A stretch of DNA of 64,000 nt. Origin: Macrostomum hystrix (lineage: Eukaryota; Platyhelminthes; Macrostomidae). Positions 12,801-31,890 of the stretch are shown in pieces; within the stretch, counting starts at the first letter, position 1, and the number at the start of each line of letters is the position of its first letter. A program made the translations under genes and the position numbers. The notes beneath the pieces were generated by a model. The model was not told where the DNA came from. It worked only from the letters and a program-made list of their open reading frames with translations, and did not search any database. The stretch is from positions 4,930,001-4,994,000 of the forward strand of contig CATNEN010000034.1 of assembly GCA_950097015.1 (NCBI GenBank). The letters run 5' to 3'.

Positions 12801-13910
12801 GGATTTGAAGGGCAGATTTAAAGAGCGGATTTGAATAGCGGATTTGACGGGTGGATTTGGAAATAAGTGTGGTTTGGAGATTGGATTTATAGAACTGGTT
12901 TGAAAAGTAGAAAACAATCAAGGAACGATAAACGTTATTGATTTCCCCCCGTGTCTAGCACTCTATAGCCAACAGGAAAAATTTCCGTCCGCTTCAAGCC
13001 CAAACGCCGCACGCGTACTGTGCTCAAATGGGACAGGTGAACTCAGAAGTGACCGGATTTCTGATTGCAACATTTCTTTGGGAGAGAATAAATCTGCGAA
13101 TAAGGTTGAGACGGATCTCAAAGCCAGATCAGAGCAGAGAGAGGGGAGGGGGAGATTTTGGGAAGTGCATTCAGATGCTCAAAGGACGGGAAATTAAAGC
13201 CCGGCAGGGATAATATGCAAAGTGAAAGCTCCCGCACTGAGAGCATTGTCGAGGGTAGCGCCGAGGAGTGGGGAATTAAATAGGAAGGGAGGAGAAAAAT
13301 ATAGGGATGCGAGCTTCGCTAGCCAACAGGGAGGAGGGTGGGGTGGGCGGCTGGATCAGGCGGCTTAGCGCGGCAAGGGAATTAGGAATGCAAGCAATAT
13401 CGGGTAGCATTGAGACGCAAACTAATGGACGATTTGGTCTGTTGAAATTCCTTTTAGCTGAATCTCCTTTGTTTTGGGGAGTTGGACGAAATTAGTGAGG
13501 ATTTTTTCGTACTAAATAGTTGTTTTAAGACTCTAACTACGCTCGTACAAGGATTACAATTTAATGAATCTCACTAGAAAGGTATTTTGTGCTAAGAATT
13601 AATAATAATCGAATTCGAAATTCGCGTCATGCTACTGGCGTCAGTAGGCTCACTTGGCAAATGCGACCGCTTTTACTGTGCGCTTGCCGGGTGGCAGCAA
13701 AAAGGGCTGCTTGTATTTGTAGGTAGCGCGCCGGCCCATGCTGGAGAACGGGTCCGGCTTCGAGCCGTCGATGGTGAAGAAAATGTTCACCTCTGGCGAT
13801 TCAGAGTGCAGCTCCACCCGGGTGCCGCTGTCCATCTGCGACTTTGGCCGGCCAGGCACGGGCGGCCGCAGGGGCACAATCACGGGAGCTTTCACCATTC
13901 CTGCCGTCAT
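3656..13910 (-). CDS. DZANK1: DZANK1: double zinc ribbon and ankyrin repeat protein, nine exons
   Basis: Exons, 5' to 3' on the minus strand: 13910-13654, 12325-11825, 11456-10646, 9558-9285, 8926-8829, 7923-7840, 6224-6097, 6007-5933, 3830-3656. All junctions are GT-AG and phases agree, giving 800 aa, close to vertebrate DZANK1 (about 750). Residues 1-110 form a chitobiase C-terminal-like beta domain (FTIDGSKPD, then KAVAFAKDGS). Five CxxC-type zinc ribbons follow between about 215 and 430 (e.g. [30 protein letters not shown]). An 11-Ala run lies between ribbons. The family signatures [10 protein letters not shown] and [14 protein letters not shown] come next, then [12 protein letters not shown]. 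Ankyrin repeats occupy about 676-790 ([15 protein letters not shown]). The protein is known to act with ninein-like protein in ciliary vesicle transport. The ATG is 16 nt after an acceptor-like AG. The exon 6 acceptor is the least certain. Each large intron holds its own tandem array. Confidence 0.93.
3885..4015. repeat. Short degenerate repeat in DZANK1 intron 8
   Basis: A unit of about 40 bp, built on GGATTTCCCAGAATCT followed by a T-run and TTAGAAA, occurs about four times. The rest of 4016-4780 is intronic with no other feature that I can see. Confidence 0.65.
4781..5922. repeat. 17-bp minisatellite in DZANK1 intron 8
   Basis: The unit CATCCACCTCACTCCAG (17 bp) is repeated about 67 times, with variants such as CATCTGCCTCACCCCAG and CGACCACCTCACTCCAA. 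Variant runs recur in blocks of several hundred bases, indicating duplication of multi-unit segments. The plus strand reads open for 398 codons because 17 bp cycles all frames without stops. It lies inside an intron on the other strand, so it is not taken as a gene. The array ends about 10 nt from the donor of exon 8. Confidence 0.95.
6267..6908. repeat. (GTCT)n tetranucleotide microsatellite
   Basis: About 640 bp of GTCTGTCT, broken by recurrent GGCTGTCAGTTCTGTCT interruptions that repeat as a block (about 6290, 6400, 6475, 6530, 6600, 6655). It lies in DZANK1 intron 6, about 40 nt from the exon 7 boundary at 6224. Confidence 0.97.
7695..7805. repeat. Inverted copy of a dispersed repeat (GGGTATTTGAAATACC family)
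   Basis: Around 7711-7735 the sequence GGGGTACTTCAAATACCCACC is the reverse complement of the core found at 7772-7797 (TTGGTATTTGAAATACCCC). The same core occurs at about 11680 and 63715. The arrangement is a small fold-back. It lies in DZANK1 intron 6. Confidence 0.6.
8118..8738. repeat. 20/21-bp pyrimidine-rich minisatellite in DZANK1 intron 5
   Basis: Units of 21 bp (CTTTCCTTCCCCATTATCAA plus T) and 20 bp (CTTTCCTTCCCATTATCAGT) form about 30 copies. The single-C difference changes the period and produces long spurious frames on both strands. Confidence 0.93.
8972..9200. repeat. Degenerate 15-16-bp repeat in DZANK1 intron 4
   Basis: A loose array of CTACTCAAAATCATAT units with length variants, about a dozen copies. 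It ends less than 100 nt from the donor of exon 4 at 9285. Confidence 0.75.
9600..10614. repeat. 26-bp minisatellite in DZANK1 intron 3
   Basis: The unit TAGATTGGTAGAATAGACAG plus TTCTGG (26 bp) is repeated about 39 times. Subtypes with GATTTGG, GATCTGG and GGATCTGA endings alternate in a non-random order. The array fills nearly the whole intron between the exon 3 donor at 10646 and the exon 4 acceptor at 9558. Confidence 0.95.
11476..11638. repeat. Short repeat at the DZANK1 exon 3 acceptor
   Basis: Repeats of TGGGTGATTGATGGGTGATT and GGGCTGATTGATRGGGACAT, about four composite units of roughly 48 bp. The array starts about 20 nt from the acceptor of exon 3 (11456). Confidence 0.85.
11640..11740 (+). 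repeat. Dispersed repeat, copy 1 (about 100 bp)
   Basis: Closely matches 63679-63777. Shared stretches are TTTGGGAGCT, GAAGTAGGCAGTGGGTATTT, GAAATA, CCGTGGT and TCTTTCT. A partial copy lies at 7695-7805. No terminal repeats or target duplication could be fixed. Probably a non-autonomous mobile element. Confidence 0.7.
12363..12618 (-). mobile_element. tRNA-derived SINE, copy 1 (DZANK1 intron 1)
   Basis: On the minus strand a tRNA-like head starts near 12618: A-box-like TAGCCTAGTGG, then the B box GGTTCGATTCTC. The body includes AAGGCACGTAACTCTGC and CACCCAGCTGTTAAATGGGT, and the element ends with a GCAGC-rich part. Two further copies lie at 28362-28652 and 43905-44128. The copy ends about 38 nt upstream of the DZANK1 exon 2 acceptor. 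Confidence 0.85.
12708..12875. repeat. 13-14-bp degenerate repeat in DZANK1 intron 1
   Basis: About twelve units of the type AGCGGATTTGAAGGGCGG. The stretch 12930-13650 that follows is intronic. It has no domain-bearing frame and no repeat that I recognise. Confidence 0.75.
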
Positions 13911-13929
13911 GGCGCTGCACTGCTATGCT
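13911..13929 (-). promoter_or_regulatory. Candidate trans-splice acceptor and 5' UTR of DZANK1
   Basis: On the minus strand, CTGCACTTTCAG precedes CATAGCAGTGCAGCGCC and then the ATG. An acceptor-like AG this close to the start codon recurs in most genes of the window and fits addition of a spliced leader. A conventional 5' UTR intron is the alternative. Confidence 0.45.
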
Positions 13930-15835
13930 GAAAGTGCAGAAATCATCTTGTTAATGTCAGATAAATTCAACTACTATAGCTATAGCTAAAGGAAAAACTT
14001 TTCTGTGTTTCGTTGGTACCCTAAAAGGGAAGAAATGTTTAAAATGTCTAGGTTTTTGTGCCTAGTAAGTGCTCGAAATTTTATCTGGCGTGTTGCATTT
14101 GAACCTAAAGTGTCAAAATGGCACCATGAATTTTTAGGCCTTGTGCAACAAAAATTAATGGACTTTTTGTGATAGACATCATTGAAGTGTATATCATCAT
14201 TGAAGCCCTGATCATGAAGCTTGATTCCTGATTTATCAATTCATCAAGCATTGTCCAGATATCCCTTATTAGCTTTTTAATATTTGATTTTGATGTCTTA
14301 TAGACTGATTTAACAGGATGGAAAACCAGTGTTTAAAATCCAGTAATTAATTCAGATTGTCCATAAACAAATACTAGAATTAAAGTTTTAGATTATTTTG
14401 CGATCAAATTAGTCATAGATAACAATAACACTTCAACAACAAGCAAGCAATCTAAGAAATAGATAAAACAAAATAACTGTGTCTGAACACTTTTTTATAA
14501 TGCACATCTCGAGATTTATGTATCTGCACTTTTACTGGTGAATGTTTATCAGATATCTTATTACTTGAAAAATACTTTGCAGGAAACGAGTAACAATCAA
14601 CCGCCATAAAAATACTAAAAGTCACATACGTTTTATGTTCAAAATATACATGGATTTAAAATTCTCATGAATTGGTATTTATATTTTGAACAGGTAACTG
14701 CTTAAAAAAGCTACTTCCAGCTATCTAAGAGGCAAAAATGACATTATATAATCAAGCTGAGATATAGATAGTGTATTGATAGTGCATTTCTAGATCTGAA
14801 AAGAAACATTAGAGCAACATTCTTGGAGCATTCCTTCTAACACTTTTCTGAAAATTACTATTTCCGTGGCTTAATCAAACTTAGGTGACATAACAATTTT
14901 ATTGCTAAATAATATTTTAGCTTTTTTAAGAGTTACATTTTTTAAATTAATATATACGCAGTGTGTCATTTTAATTTTAAGTTGATAATAAAACTTTTCT
15001 TCTTTTTAAAACGTTTGTTAAAACAAGTTCGTATCCATTGAAAACAGCGAGGAAATATACAAACGGCTGGTTTTGCAGTAATTTATCCGCATCTGACGCA
15101 GTGAGTTTCTCACATCTTCGTTTAATATATGTTGTTTTCAAAATCCTTGCTGGTAGTAAAAGAGGCTAGAACGTTTATATGCATCCGGTTTTTGTTGTTT
15201 TAGTTGTAAATATGGTATTAGAAGTGAGCAGAAATATTTTTACATAGCTGTACCCCACTTAATCCACGAATTCTTTTTAAGTAGCATATTTTATTAAATA
15301 ATAAACAAAAATGTTTTATAATCTGTAACTTTGAATTTGAAGTAGTCTCTCGTTTTATGTTTACGGAAAGTAATGAATCGACTAAGACTTCTAAAACCTA
15401 TTTTGAAATGACTGAGTGCATGATTTTCTTAATCATGTACAAGACATTTATTAAAAAATTGTCTATAAGAGCCAAAAGGGATTCAGTTACTTTTGTCGAA
15501 AAATATTTTTAGTCTACCATGTAATAATAATTTAACTAAAATTAGTTAATCAAACATGCATATAAGCCATGAAGCTTTTATTTTAAAAAGTTATGATAGA
15601 AGGCAAACAAAAAAGTAGTATTTTTTTCTTTTTAGGCTTTGTTTTTATAAGAAGAGCGTTATAACTCTTAGAGTAAAAACTTCTATTTTTTCCTTATAAA
15701 GCAAAACATCTAACTCTTTTTATGATAAGCTTTAGTAATAAAATAAAAAAACTTCTTCTCCAATGAAAAGTACTACTCTTTAGTATCCTTTGTACGAATA
15801 TATGAAACATATGAAGTTATTGTTCCTGATTCCAG
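13930..15835. other. AT-rich spacer between the divergent genes DZANK1 and EFCAB5
   Basis: About 1.9 kb, strongly AT-rich, without tandem arrays or a convincing coding frame. It is the only large repeat-free stretch near these genes and must hold the promoters of both if they start here. I found no convincing RFX X-box or TATA arrangement by eye. Confidence 0.6.
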
Positions 15836-15846
15836 AAATCATATTC
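15828..15846 (+). promoter_or_regulatory. Acceptor-like site just upstream of the EFCAB5 start
   Basis: TTGTTCCTGATTCCAG is followed by 11 nt and the ATG at 15847. The upstream ATGs in the same open frame (from 15790) lie before this site and are judged non-coding. Confidence 0.4.
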
Positions 15847-25372
<9,526 letters not shown>

Positions 25373-26130
25373 TTCTGATGTAGAGGCAGATTTTCCAACA
25401 CGAGCAGACTGACCAAAACTCATTCAGTGACTCATAATTATCTATTTAAATTATACTAACGTAAATTAATTATGACTTTTTCAGATTAAATTACTTTCTT
25501 TTTCTGACAATTTGAATAGACTAGTTTTTGTCTATTTTTCTCAGACAAAATAAGCGACACATACTACTTATAGTGGGAAAGTCAGACCTTTCCGATTTGG
25601 GTGGGTTCAGCTGTTCAGTCCATGGACTGGAGGTGCCTTACTCAGATCTATGATTCAAACTCCCGACCTATATTTGGGGCAAAAAGACTTCCAGGACTAC
25701 TTGACCTATGATGTACAGTAGTAGTGTTAATATTTTTACTCGTTTTTAGTTTGCGAGACCTCAGCTATAGGTTTTTGTGACGCTGTGGTGGTTTTATTTG
25801 CTCTTCGTATTTGCTTTTTTGCAAATTTCCGTAAAATGGCGAGTTTCTCATAAAGTGAAATATAACAGTTTTTTGGCTTTTGCGTAACCAACGCAGCGAA
25901 TTATTTGCCAATCTGGTTTGCCAGTGTGTTTTGTGTTTTTTTTTGCACTGTTTATTTAATTTTGAACAATGTTAATATTCAGCACAAAAAAAACTGAATA
26001 AGAACGCAATTGATGGAAAGTAAATAAATATGAAAAATCGTTAGAAATTGCCAACAACTTACCTTGGCTCTTACCTGTAAAATTGATTCATAAAAACATT
26101 TCCTTTTTTGAAATTTTCAAAGCCAACGGG
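25373..26130. other. Spacer with a fragment of the large SINE
   Basis: No gene seen. At about 25600-25685 the sequence CAGCTGTTCAGTCCATGGAC followed by a degenerate ATTCAAACTCCCGACC matches the body and reversed tRNA head of the SINE at 28362, so this is a degraded partial copy. Confidence 0.55.
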
Positions 26131-26131
26131 C

Positions 26132-26222
<91 letters not shown>

Positions 26223-26457
26223 TAGATAGCGAGAAAGAGCGAGCGAAGCCAATCAAGCTGAAAGCACGCACACAAGATCACCAAAAACGATTAAGGCAGC
26301 TGGAAAGCCAATGGGCGCGGTAAGCGCTTTTATCCAGAGGAACTACCATCTGCAACCAGCCTATGCCGTACAAAAACCAGACTACTCAAGCAGATAGATA
26401 GTTAGATAGATAGATAGATAGATAAATAGATAGTTAGATAGATAGTTTGATAAATAG

Positions 26458-26488
<31 letters not shown>

Positions 26489-26525
26489 AATAGATAGATA
26501 GATAGATAGATGGATAGATAGATAA

Positions 26526-26585
<60 letters not shown>
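26132..26585. repeat. (GATA)n microsatellites, two blocks
   Basis: Perfect GATA repeats at 26132-26222 and an interrupted block at 26391-26585 with GATAAATA and TTAGATA variants. The second block starts 11 nt past the stop codon of the lectin gene, so it would lie in that transcript's 3' UTR. Tyr/Leu/Ser-rich frames on the minus strand are repeat artefacts. Confidence 0.95.
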
Positions 26586-26586
<1 letters not shown>

Positions 26587-26596
26587 CCGACATAGA

Positions 26597-27072
26597 TCAC
26601 TTGCCATGCTCGCAGGTGTAGTTAACGAACAGGTATTTGTAGTTGCCAGGGCAAGGATCGCCAAAAAACAAATTGGCAGCCAGGACGCTGCAGACGCTGC
26701 GAGACTCGCATTGCGACTGAACGTAGGTTAGAGACTTCAAACTCCAGCAGTCGTTGACGGAGTTGGTGATGTACGCACAAGCGGGCAGAAATTCGGTGGA
26801 TTTGCCGTACATTGCGTAGACCACTCGAATTACATGGGGTGCAACACAGGTCAAATTGGCCCTGCCATTTTCGCAAGTCAATAGCGACTGGACTGGAAAT
26901 TTCGAGTCTGAAATTTGAACAGGATTTGTCTAGGAAAAGTGTGAGTTAATAAAAGTAGAGAGTCTTAAACCAGTTAAAATAACTAACGACAAACAACGAC
27001 GACCAAGAAGAACACTGAGATTTGGCAGGCCAAGGACCAGGACCAGGACCACTTTAAGAGACCATTTTTCAT
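26597..27072 (-). CDS. Small secreted SUEL-type (galactose/rhamnose-binding) lectin
   Basis: Two exons, 27072-26988 and 26907-26597, with a GT-AG intron in phase 1, give 131 aa. Residues 1-28 look like a signal peptide: a basic start, then hydrophobic VFFLVVVVC before the mature part. One SUEL lectin domain follows, beginning [13 protein letters not shown]. It has eight cysteines in the usual spacing and the family signature [19 protein letters not shown] near the C-terminus. Such domains bind galactose or rhamnose and occur in egg lectins, venoms and innate defence proteins. A stand-alone single domain suggests a secreted carbohydrate-binding protein. The start is supported by a strong acceptor-like site 30 nt upstream (CTTTTTTCATCTAACAG). 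Ligand and tissue cannot be inferred. Confidence 0.85.
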
Positions 27073-27234
27073 TGTCGTTCGCTTCGTTTTCGAAATGTTT
27101 TTCTGTTAGATGAAAAAAGTCTCAAGCCTATAACTCAGCTGCAAATGTATCCATGCAAGCATATAGAGGCCACAGCCAGAGCTGAACCAATCGCTTAATA
27201 GCTTCAACTGACTATGATCAAGTCTGGTAAGGTT

Positions 27235-28290
27235 ATACGCTTTATAAGCATATAAAGAAAACGCCATCAACCCAACACACGAGAACATAAAGTTGACTGT
27301 GGAAGGCGGTGGCAGACGCCTCCCTTCACTTGACACTGACGTTGTTGCTGGGAAGGGCGTTTTCTCCACGGGTGTGTTCCGGAAGTCTACGTTCACTGGG
27401 CTCACGTTCGACGCTCTGTGCCCTTGCATGCTTCAGAGAGCCTTTACGATTTGTAGCTCCTGGGAAATGTTCCATCTTGAAACCCTTGAATTGCTTAGGA
27501 TCTTTGGTGCCAATGGCTATCCCAAAAACTACATTTATGACCATATGAACAAGTTTATGAACAACAAATTCACTAATGGTCGCTTGCAGAGGGAAAGGGA
27601 TAGAGATAAGTACCTGAACACTGCCATTATTATCCTGCCATTTATTGGAACCCCTTCGATGATGTTCAAGAAACAACTTGAAAAGATTTTCCGTAAATGG
27701 TTTGACTCTGATATCAAGGTCATCTTTCGCACCGACAAGATTTCCTGTTTTGTTAGCAGATTGAAATCCCGTGTTCCAAGGCCACTTGTTGCAGGTGTCG
27801 TGTACCAATTCAATTGTTCTGTGGATCAGAGCACCACGTACGTGGGAAAGACTAAAGGACATTTATACTCGAGGGCTAAGGAGCATTGGCTAAAAAACTC
27901 TGCTATCCGGGACCACTTGCTAGGTTGCGATAGTTGTTGTAATAAGGAGCCACTTGAACTGTTCAAAGTTGTTGACACGTGTAGGTAAGATTACAAACTG
28001 ACCATTCTTGAAGCCATCTACATCAAGGCCTCAAGCCAAACCCTAATGTCCAATTAGCGGGGAACGGTGCAAGCCAACAGCTCCAAGTGTTCTGACGTAT
28101 GAGGCACACTCTCTCTCTGCGTTGTGTGTGCGCTCCTCTCCAACCTCTTGATCATGGTTCGCCTTTTGACCTGTCCATCGGACTTTAACTCACAATGTAC
28201 AATAACCTACTTTTAAACACCTGCTTCGGCATTTTAAGCATATGTTGGCAATTTTATTTCTGACTATGATGACTGTTCTTCGAAGACAAA
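27235..28290 (+). mobile_element. Penelope-like retroelement, 5'-truncated and decayed
   Basis: An open frame (about 27256-27985) covers the C-terminal end of a Penelope-type reverse transcriptase (HENIKLTVE, FRKSTFTGL, RAFTICSSW, LRIFGANGYP). A GIY-YIG-like endonuclease follows: GVVYQFNC, then TTYVGKTKGHLYSRAKEH and NSAIRDHLLGC. A TAA at 27986 interrupts the endonuclease; after it the same frame continues with LEAIYIKASSQTLMSN and a TAG. The catalytic half of the reverse transcriptase is missing, with a stop just upstream, so the copy is truncated at the 5' end and inactive. The 3' part to about 28290 looks like the element's untranslated tail. Plus orientation. Confidence 0.85.
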
Positions 28291-28345
28291 GTAAGTTAGA
28301 AGGAAGGTTGCCAAGTCAGAAGGAAGGATTCCAAGTCAGAATAAT
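28285..28345. repeat. 20-bp satellite, left fragment split off by a SINE
   Basis: Two or three units of AAGGATTCCAAGTCAGAAGG, the same family as 28655-29690. The SINE at 28362 now separates them from the main array. Confidence 0.8.
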
Positions 28346-28361
28346 TAATAATTAATAATTG

Positions 28362-28652
28362 ACTACATCTGCCCTAATTGGGTCAGATGTGCAGTCGACA
28401 GCACAGCCGCAGCTATTGCGCGGCGCATCTGAAGGCTGCGTACAGCTGTTCAGTCCATGGACTGGGATACGCCACACCCACCTTCAATTATCCCAGCTGA
28501 TGCTGGTACCTATTTAACAGCTGGGTGAACTGAAGCAATGCAGAGTTAAGTGTCTTGCTAAAGGACACAAATTGTTCCAGTGGAGTCGGGAATCGAACCC
28601 CCGACCTTCAAGTCGTGAGTCCGACGCTCTACCCACTAGGCTACAACCTCTT
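28362..28652 (-). mobile_element. tRNA-derived SINE, copy 2 (most complete)
   Basis: Read on the minus strand, the head near 28650 has TAGCCTAGTGGGTAGAGCGT (A box) and GGGGGTTCGATTCCC (B box). Then come the body (AGACACTTAACTCTGC, CACCCAGCTGTTAAATAGGT, CAGTCCATGGACTGAACAGC) and a tail with GCGCCGCGCAATAGCTGCGG. It is nested in a 20-bp satellite. The body resembles conserved central segments of SINEs in other invertebrates; this is an impression that needs a database search. Confidence 0.88.
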
Positions 28653-28654
28653 GT

Positions 28655-29690
28655 CAGAAGTCAGAAGGAAGGATTCCAAGTCAGACGGAAGGATTCCAAG
28701 TCAGAAGGAAGGATTTCAAGTCAGACGGAAGGATTCCAAGTCAGACGGAAGGATTCCAAGTCAGAAGGAAGGATTCCAAGTCAGACGGAAGGATTCCAAG
28801 TCAGAAGGAAGGATTTCAAGTCAGACGGAAGGATTCAAAGTCAGACGGAAGGATTCCAAGTCAGAAGGAAGGATTCCAAGTCAGACGGAAGGATTCCAAG
28901 TCAGAAGGAAGGATTTCAAGTCAGACGGAAGGATTCCAAGTCAGAAGGAAGGATTTCAAGTCAGACGGAAGGATTCCAAGTCAGAAGGAAGGATTCCAAG
29001 TCAGACGGAAGGATTCCAAGTCAGACGGAAGGATTCCCAAGTCAGACAGAAGGATTCCAAGTCAGACGGAAGGATTCCAAGTCAGACAGAAGGATTCCAA
29101 GTCAGACGGAAGGATTCCAAGTCAGAAGGAAGGATTTCAAGTCAGACGGAAGGATTCCAAGTCAGACGGAAGGATTTCAAGTCAGACGGAAGGATTCCAA
29201 GTCAGAAGGAAGGATTTCAAGTCAGACGGAAGGATTCCAAGTCAGAAGGAAGGATTCCGAGTCAGACGGAAGGATTCCAAGTCAGAAGGAAGGATTTCAA
29301 GTCAGACGGAAGGATTCCAAGTCAGAAGGAAGGATTTCAAGTCAGACGGAAGGATTCCAAGTCAGAAGGAAGGATTCCAAGTCAGAAGGAAGGATTCCAA
29401 GTCAGACAGAAGGATTCCAAGTCAGACGGAAGGATTCCAAGTCAGACGGAAGGATTCCAAGTCAGACAGAAGGATTCCAAGTCAGACGAAAGGATTCCAA
29501 GTCAGACAGAAGGATTCCAAGTCAGAAGGAAGGATTCCGAGTCAGACGGAAGGATTCCAAGTCAGAAGGAAGGATTTCAAGTCAGACGGAAGGATTCCCA
29601 AGTCAGAAGGAAGGATTTCAAGTGAGACGGAAGGATTCCAAGTCAGAAGGAAGGATTTCAAGTCAGACGGAAAGATTCCAAGTCAGAATG
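28655..29690. repeat. 20-bp satellite, about 51 copies
   Basis: The unit AAGGATTCCAAGTCAGACGG (20 bp) has variants at CAGAAGG, CAGACAG, TTTCAAG and TCCGAG. Plus-strand frames of 356 and 379 codons (Lys/Asp/Ser/Gln-rich) arise from the repeat and start inside the SINE. They are not considered genes. Confidence 0.95.
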
Positions 29691-29699
29691 TTTGGATGT

Positions 29700-30118
29700 T
29701 TGGACAAATAAAGCTTGACAGAAATCGATGAAGCTATAAATAAGAAAAAATTATCGAAAGGTGAGCCTTTGACCCTCCTCAAATCAAACACAGTCAATAA
29801 ACATGCGCATAAAAAGTAAAACTATAAAGTAAACTTAAAGTAAACTATAAACTATAAAAATATCCTATCTCGATCAGCAGTGTATTTTTGAAACCTGCCT
29901 CCTGCTATATTTTTTCTAAGAAACATAGCTTCTCCGATACTCCTATAGTGATCCTTGTCTTTTATTGTATAGTCAACCCAATCTGGAATCCTATATGACA
30001 ATGTAGTTACAGGAATATATAGTCCTGCAGCTGCATAAACGCGTAATGTCCTTTTTTAAAAAATCAAGTTTGTCTATTCTCTACGTCGTACTCGTACATT
30101 TGTAAAGGTCGTTCATAA
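29700..30118. other. Spacer, nothing recognised
   Basis: AT-rich, with short direct repeats of AAAGTAAACTATAAA at about 29815-29860. No coding or RNA feature is supported. Confidence 0.5.
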
Positions 30119-30569
30119 GTCTAGATCAGGGGTCGGCAAACTCCGGCCCGCGGGCCAGATGCGGCCCTCGAAGCTCCCAAATGCGGCCCGTTGCCCCTTC
30201 TGACATCTACAGCGTCCTGTTTCATCTCTCTCGTGTCTAATCTCCCCCGTGTCTCATCTCTCCCGTGTCTCATCTCTCCCGTGTCTAATCTCTCCCGTGT
30301 CTAATCTCTCCCGTGTCTTATCTCTCCTGTGTCTCATCTCTCCCGTGTCTCATCTCTCCCGTGTCTAATCTCTCCCGTGTCTAATCTCTCCCGTGTCTCA
30401 TCTCTCCCGTGTCTAATCTCTCCCGTGTCTCATCTCTCCTGTGTCTCATCTCTCCCGTGTCTCATCTCTCCCCTATCTCATATTTATACAGTCAATGCGG
30501 CCCGCTGTCGTCTGTTAGGTTCTCTCTTTGGCCCGCCAGCAAATAAGTTTGCCTACCCCTAGTCTAGAT
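30119..30569. mobile_element. hAT-type MITE with 8-bp target duplication
   Basis: The element spans 30127-30561. The left end CAGGGGTCGGCAAACT and the right end (reverse complement TAGGGGTAGGCAAACT) match at 14 of 16 positions and resemble hAT/Charlie termini. The 8-bp direct repeat GTCTAGAT flanks it exactly (30119-30126 and 30562-30569), as expected for hAT insertion. There is no transposase frame. The middle (about 30226-30475) is a 16-bp tandem repeat of the type TGTCTCATCTCTCCCG, about 15 copies. Confidence 0.9.
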
Positions 30570-31890
30570 AATACTCCTGTATGCATATAGTAGCGCATAT
30601 GATTAGTTTTAGTGCATCCAAAGCATGCATAAAAAACGGAAGCATAGAATTGTTATTGGCAGAGTATTTAAAGGCAGACAGGAAGCACAGGAGCTGTCTT
30701 ATCAGGGCGACAATATGCAGTGTGAATATTACTGCATCGGAAATGCAACATTCAATCCGTCATTGTGTAATCATAGCTTCTTTTTGGAAGTTCCCTAATT
30801 ACAGTTTCGTTTCCTGAATGCAGCTTTGCTAGACGGGATGAGAGAGGTAAATTCGTAGTATGAAATATTAGTACTCGTTTTGTTTGCTAAACGGATAATT
30901 TAAAAGAAATGCAGGCCAGGAAAGAGAAGACTCACGTCCATTAAACTTTAGGGCTGAAGTTTGCAAAGTCCTGGGGCTAAGATCAATATTATCTTATGAA
31001 AGCTTTTATATTATGGTCCATATCAGTACGCGCTTTTTAATCCAACTTCAAAAACGGAAGAACTACTTGTGCAGTGTAGCGCGTTCTGAATTTCGCGTAT
31101 ATTAAACAAACCTTCAGTAGTACGCAATAGAACATGCAGGCATTTGCACAAATATAAGAGGATTTAAAACTTGACATCAAAATTAAAAAATCAAACCAGG
31201 TAAGCCCTTCATTGAAGTTTCGGTCAGCGGCTAGCGCCCGCTACTCTTTTTGGTCAAATACAAAGTATGCAAATGCAACAGCGAAGCACAAAAAGTTATT
31301 AAATACGGTATACGTGTAGACAATTTTTAACAACTATGGATGAATATGGATAGATCAACGCTTTAGTGCAGATGTAGCTGCGAATATTTTTTATGTAAAA
31401 ATTTTTATATAGTTTAAAGCTTTATCAAGTTTCAGGTCGTTTTCGTTTATTTTTTTGTTCATAGAAAAGCATTGTTTCCAAGTTTCAAATGCAGCTGAGT
31501 TCAAATAATTTTTTTTGTTTAAGGAACAATATTACAATTTTGTTTTGACAATGCTTAGGATTACACTATCATTATGATTTCAATTCATTATAGTCTCATT
31601 ATGGTTTCGTACCCTTCACTGGTGTTAGAATTAAACTTGCCTTTAAAGGTTATTAACAATGTGTTTCAGATCCAGCCTTTAAATTATACTGTTCAATAGG
31701 GGTTTTCTCCTTTTTAACTTTGTGATCTCCAACTTGTAGCTTGTAGCTAAAGTTTAAAAGGCTGTTCCACAATGTTTTTTGCTTTAAAATTTGTATTTTT
31801 TCAGTGGCAAAAGTTGATCATTTTATTACATGAAGCACATATTTGTGCTAGGCCCTACAAATATAATGTGCTATAAAACCCTTTAGGTAT
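30570..31890. other. AT-rich spacer, no gene seen
   Basis: Short open frames (e.g. 30581-30817) carry no recognisable domain and have spacer-like composition. No tandem arrays or element ends are recognised in this stretch. Confidence 0.5.

Noticed and set aside
27106-27862. Minus-strand frames of 107 and 178 codons
   Set aside because: Antisense of the Penelope-like element, whose plus-strand reading shows clear reverse transcriptase and endonuclease motifs.
28555-29711. 356- and 379-codon Lys/Asp/Gln-rich frames
   Set aside because: They begin inside a SINE and run through a 20-bp satellite in two overlapping frames, with no splice or promoter context.
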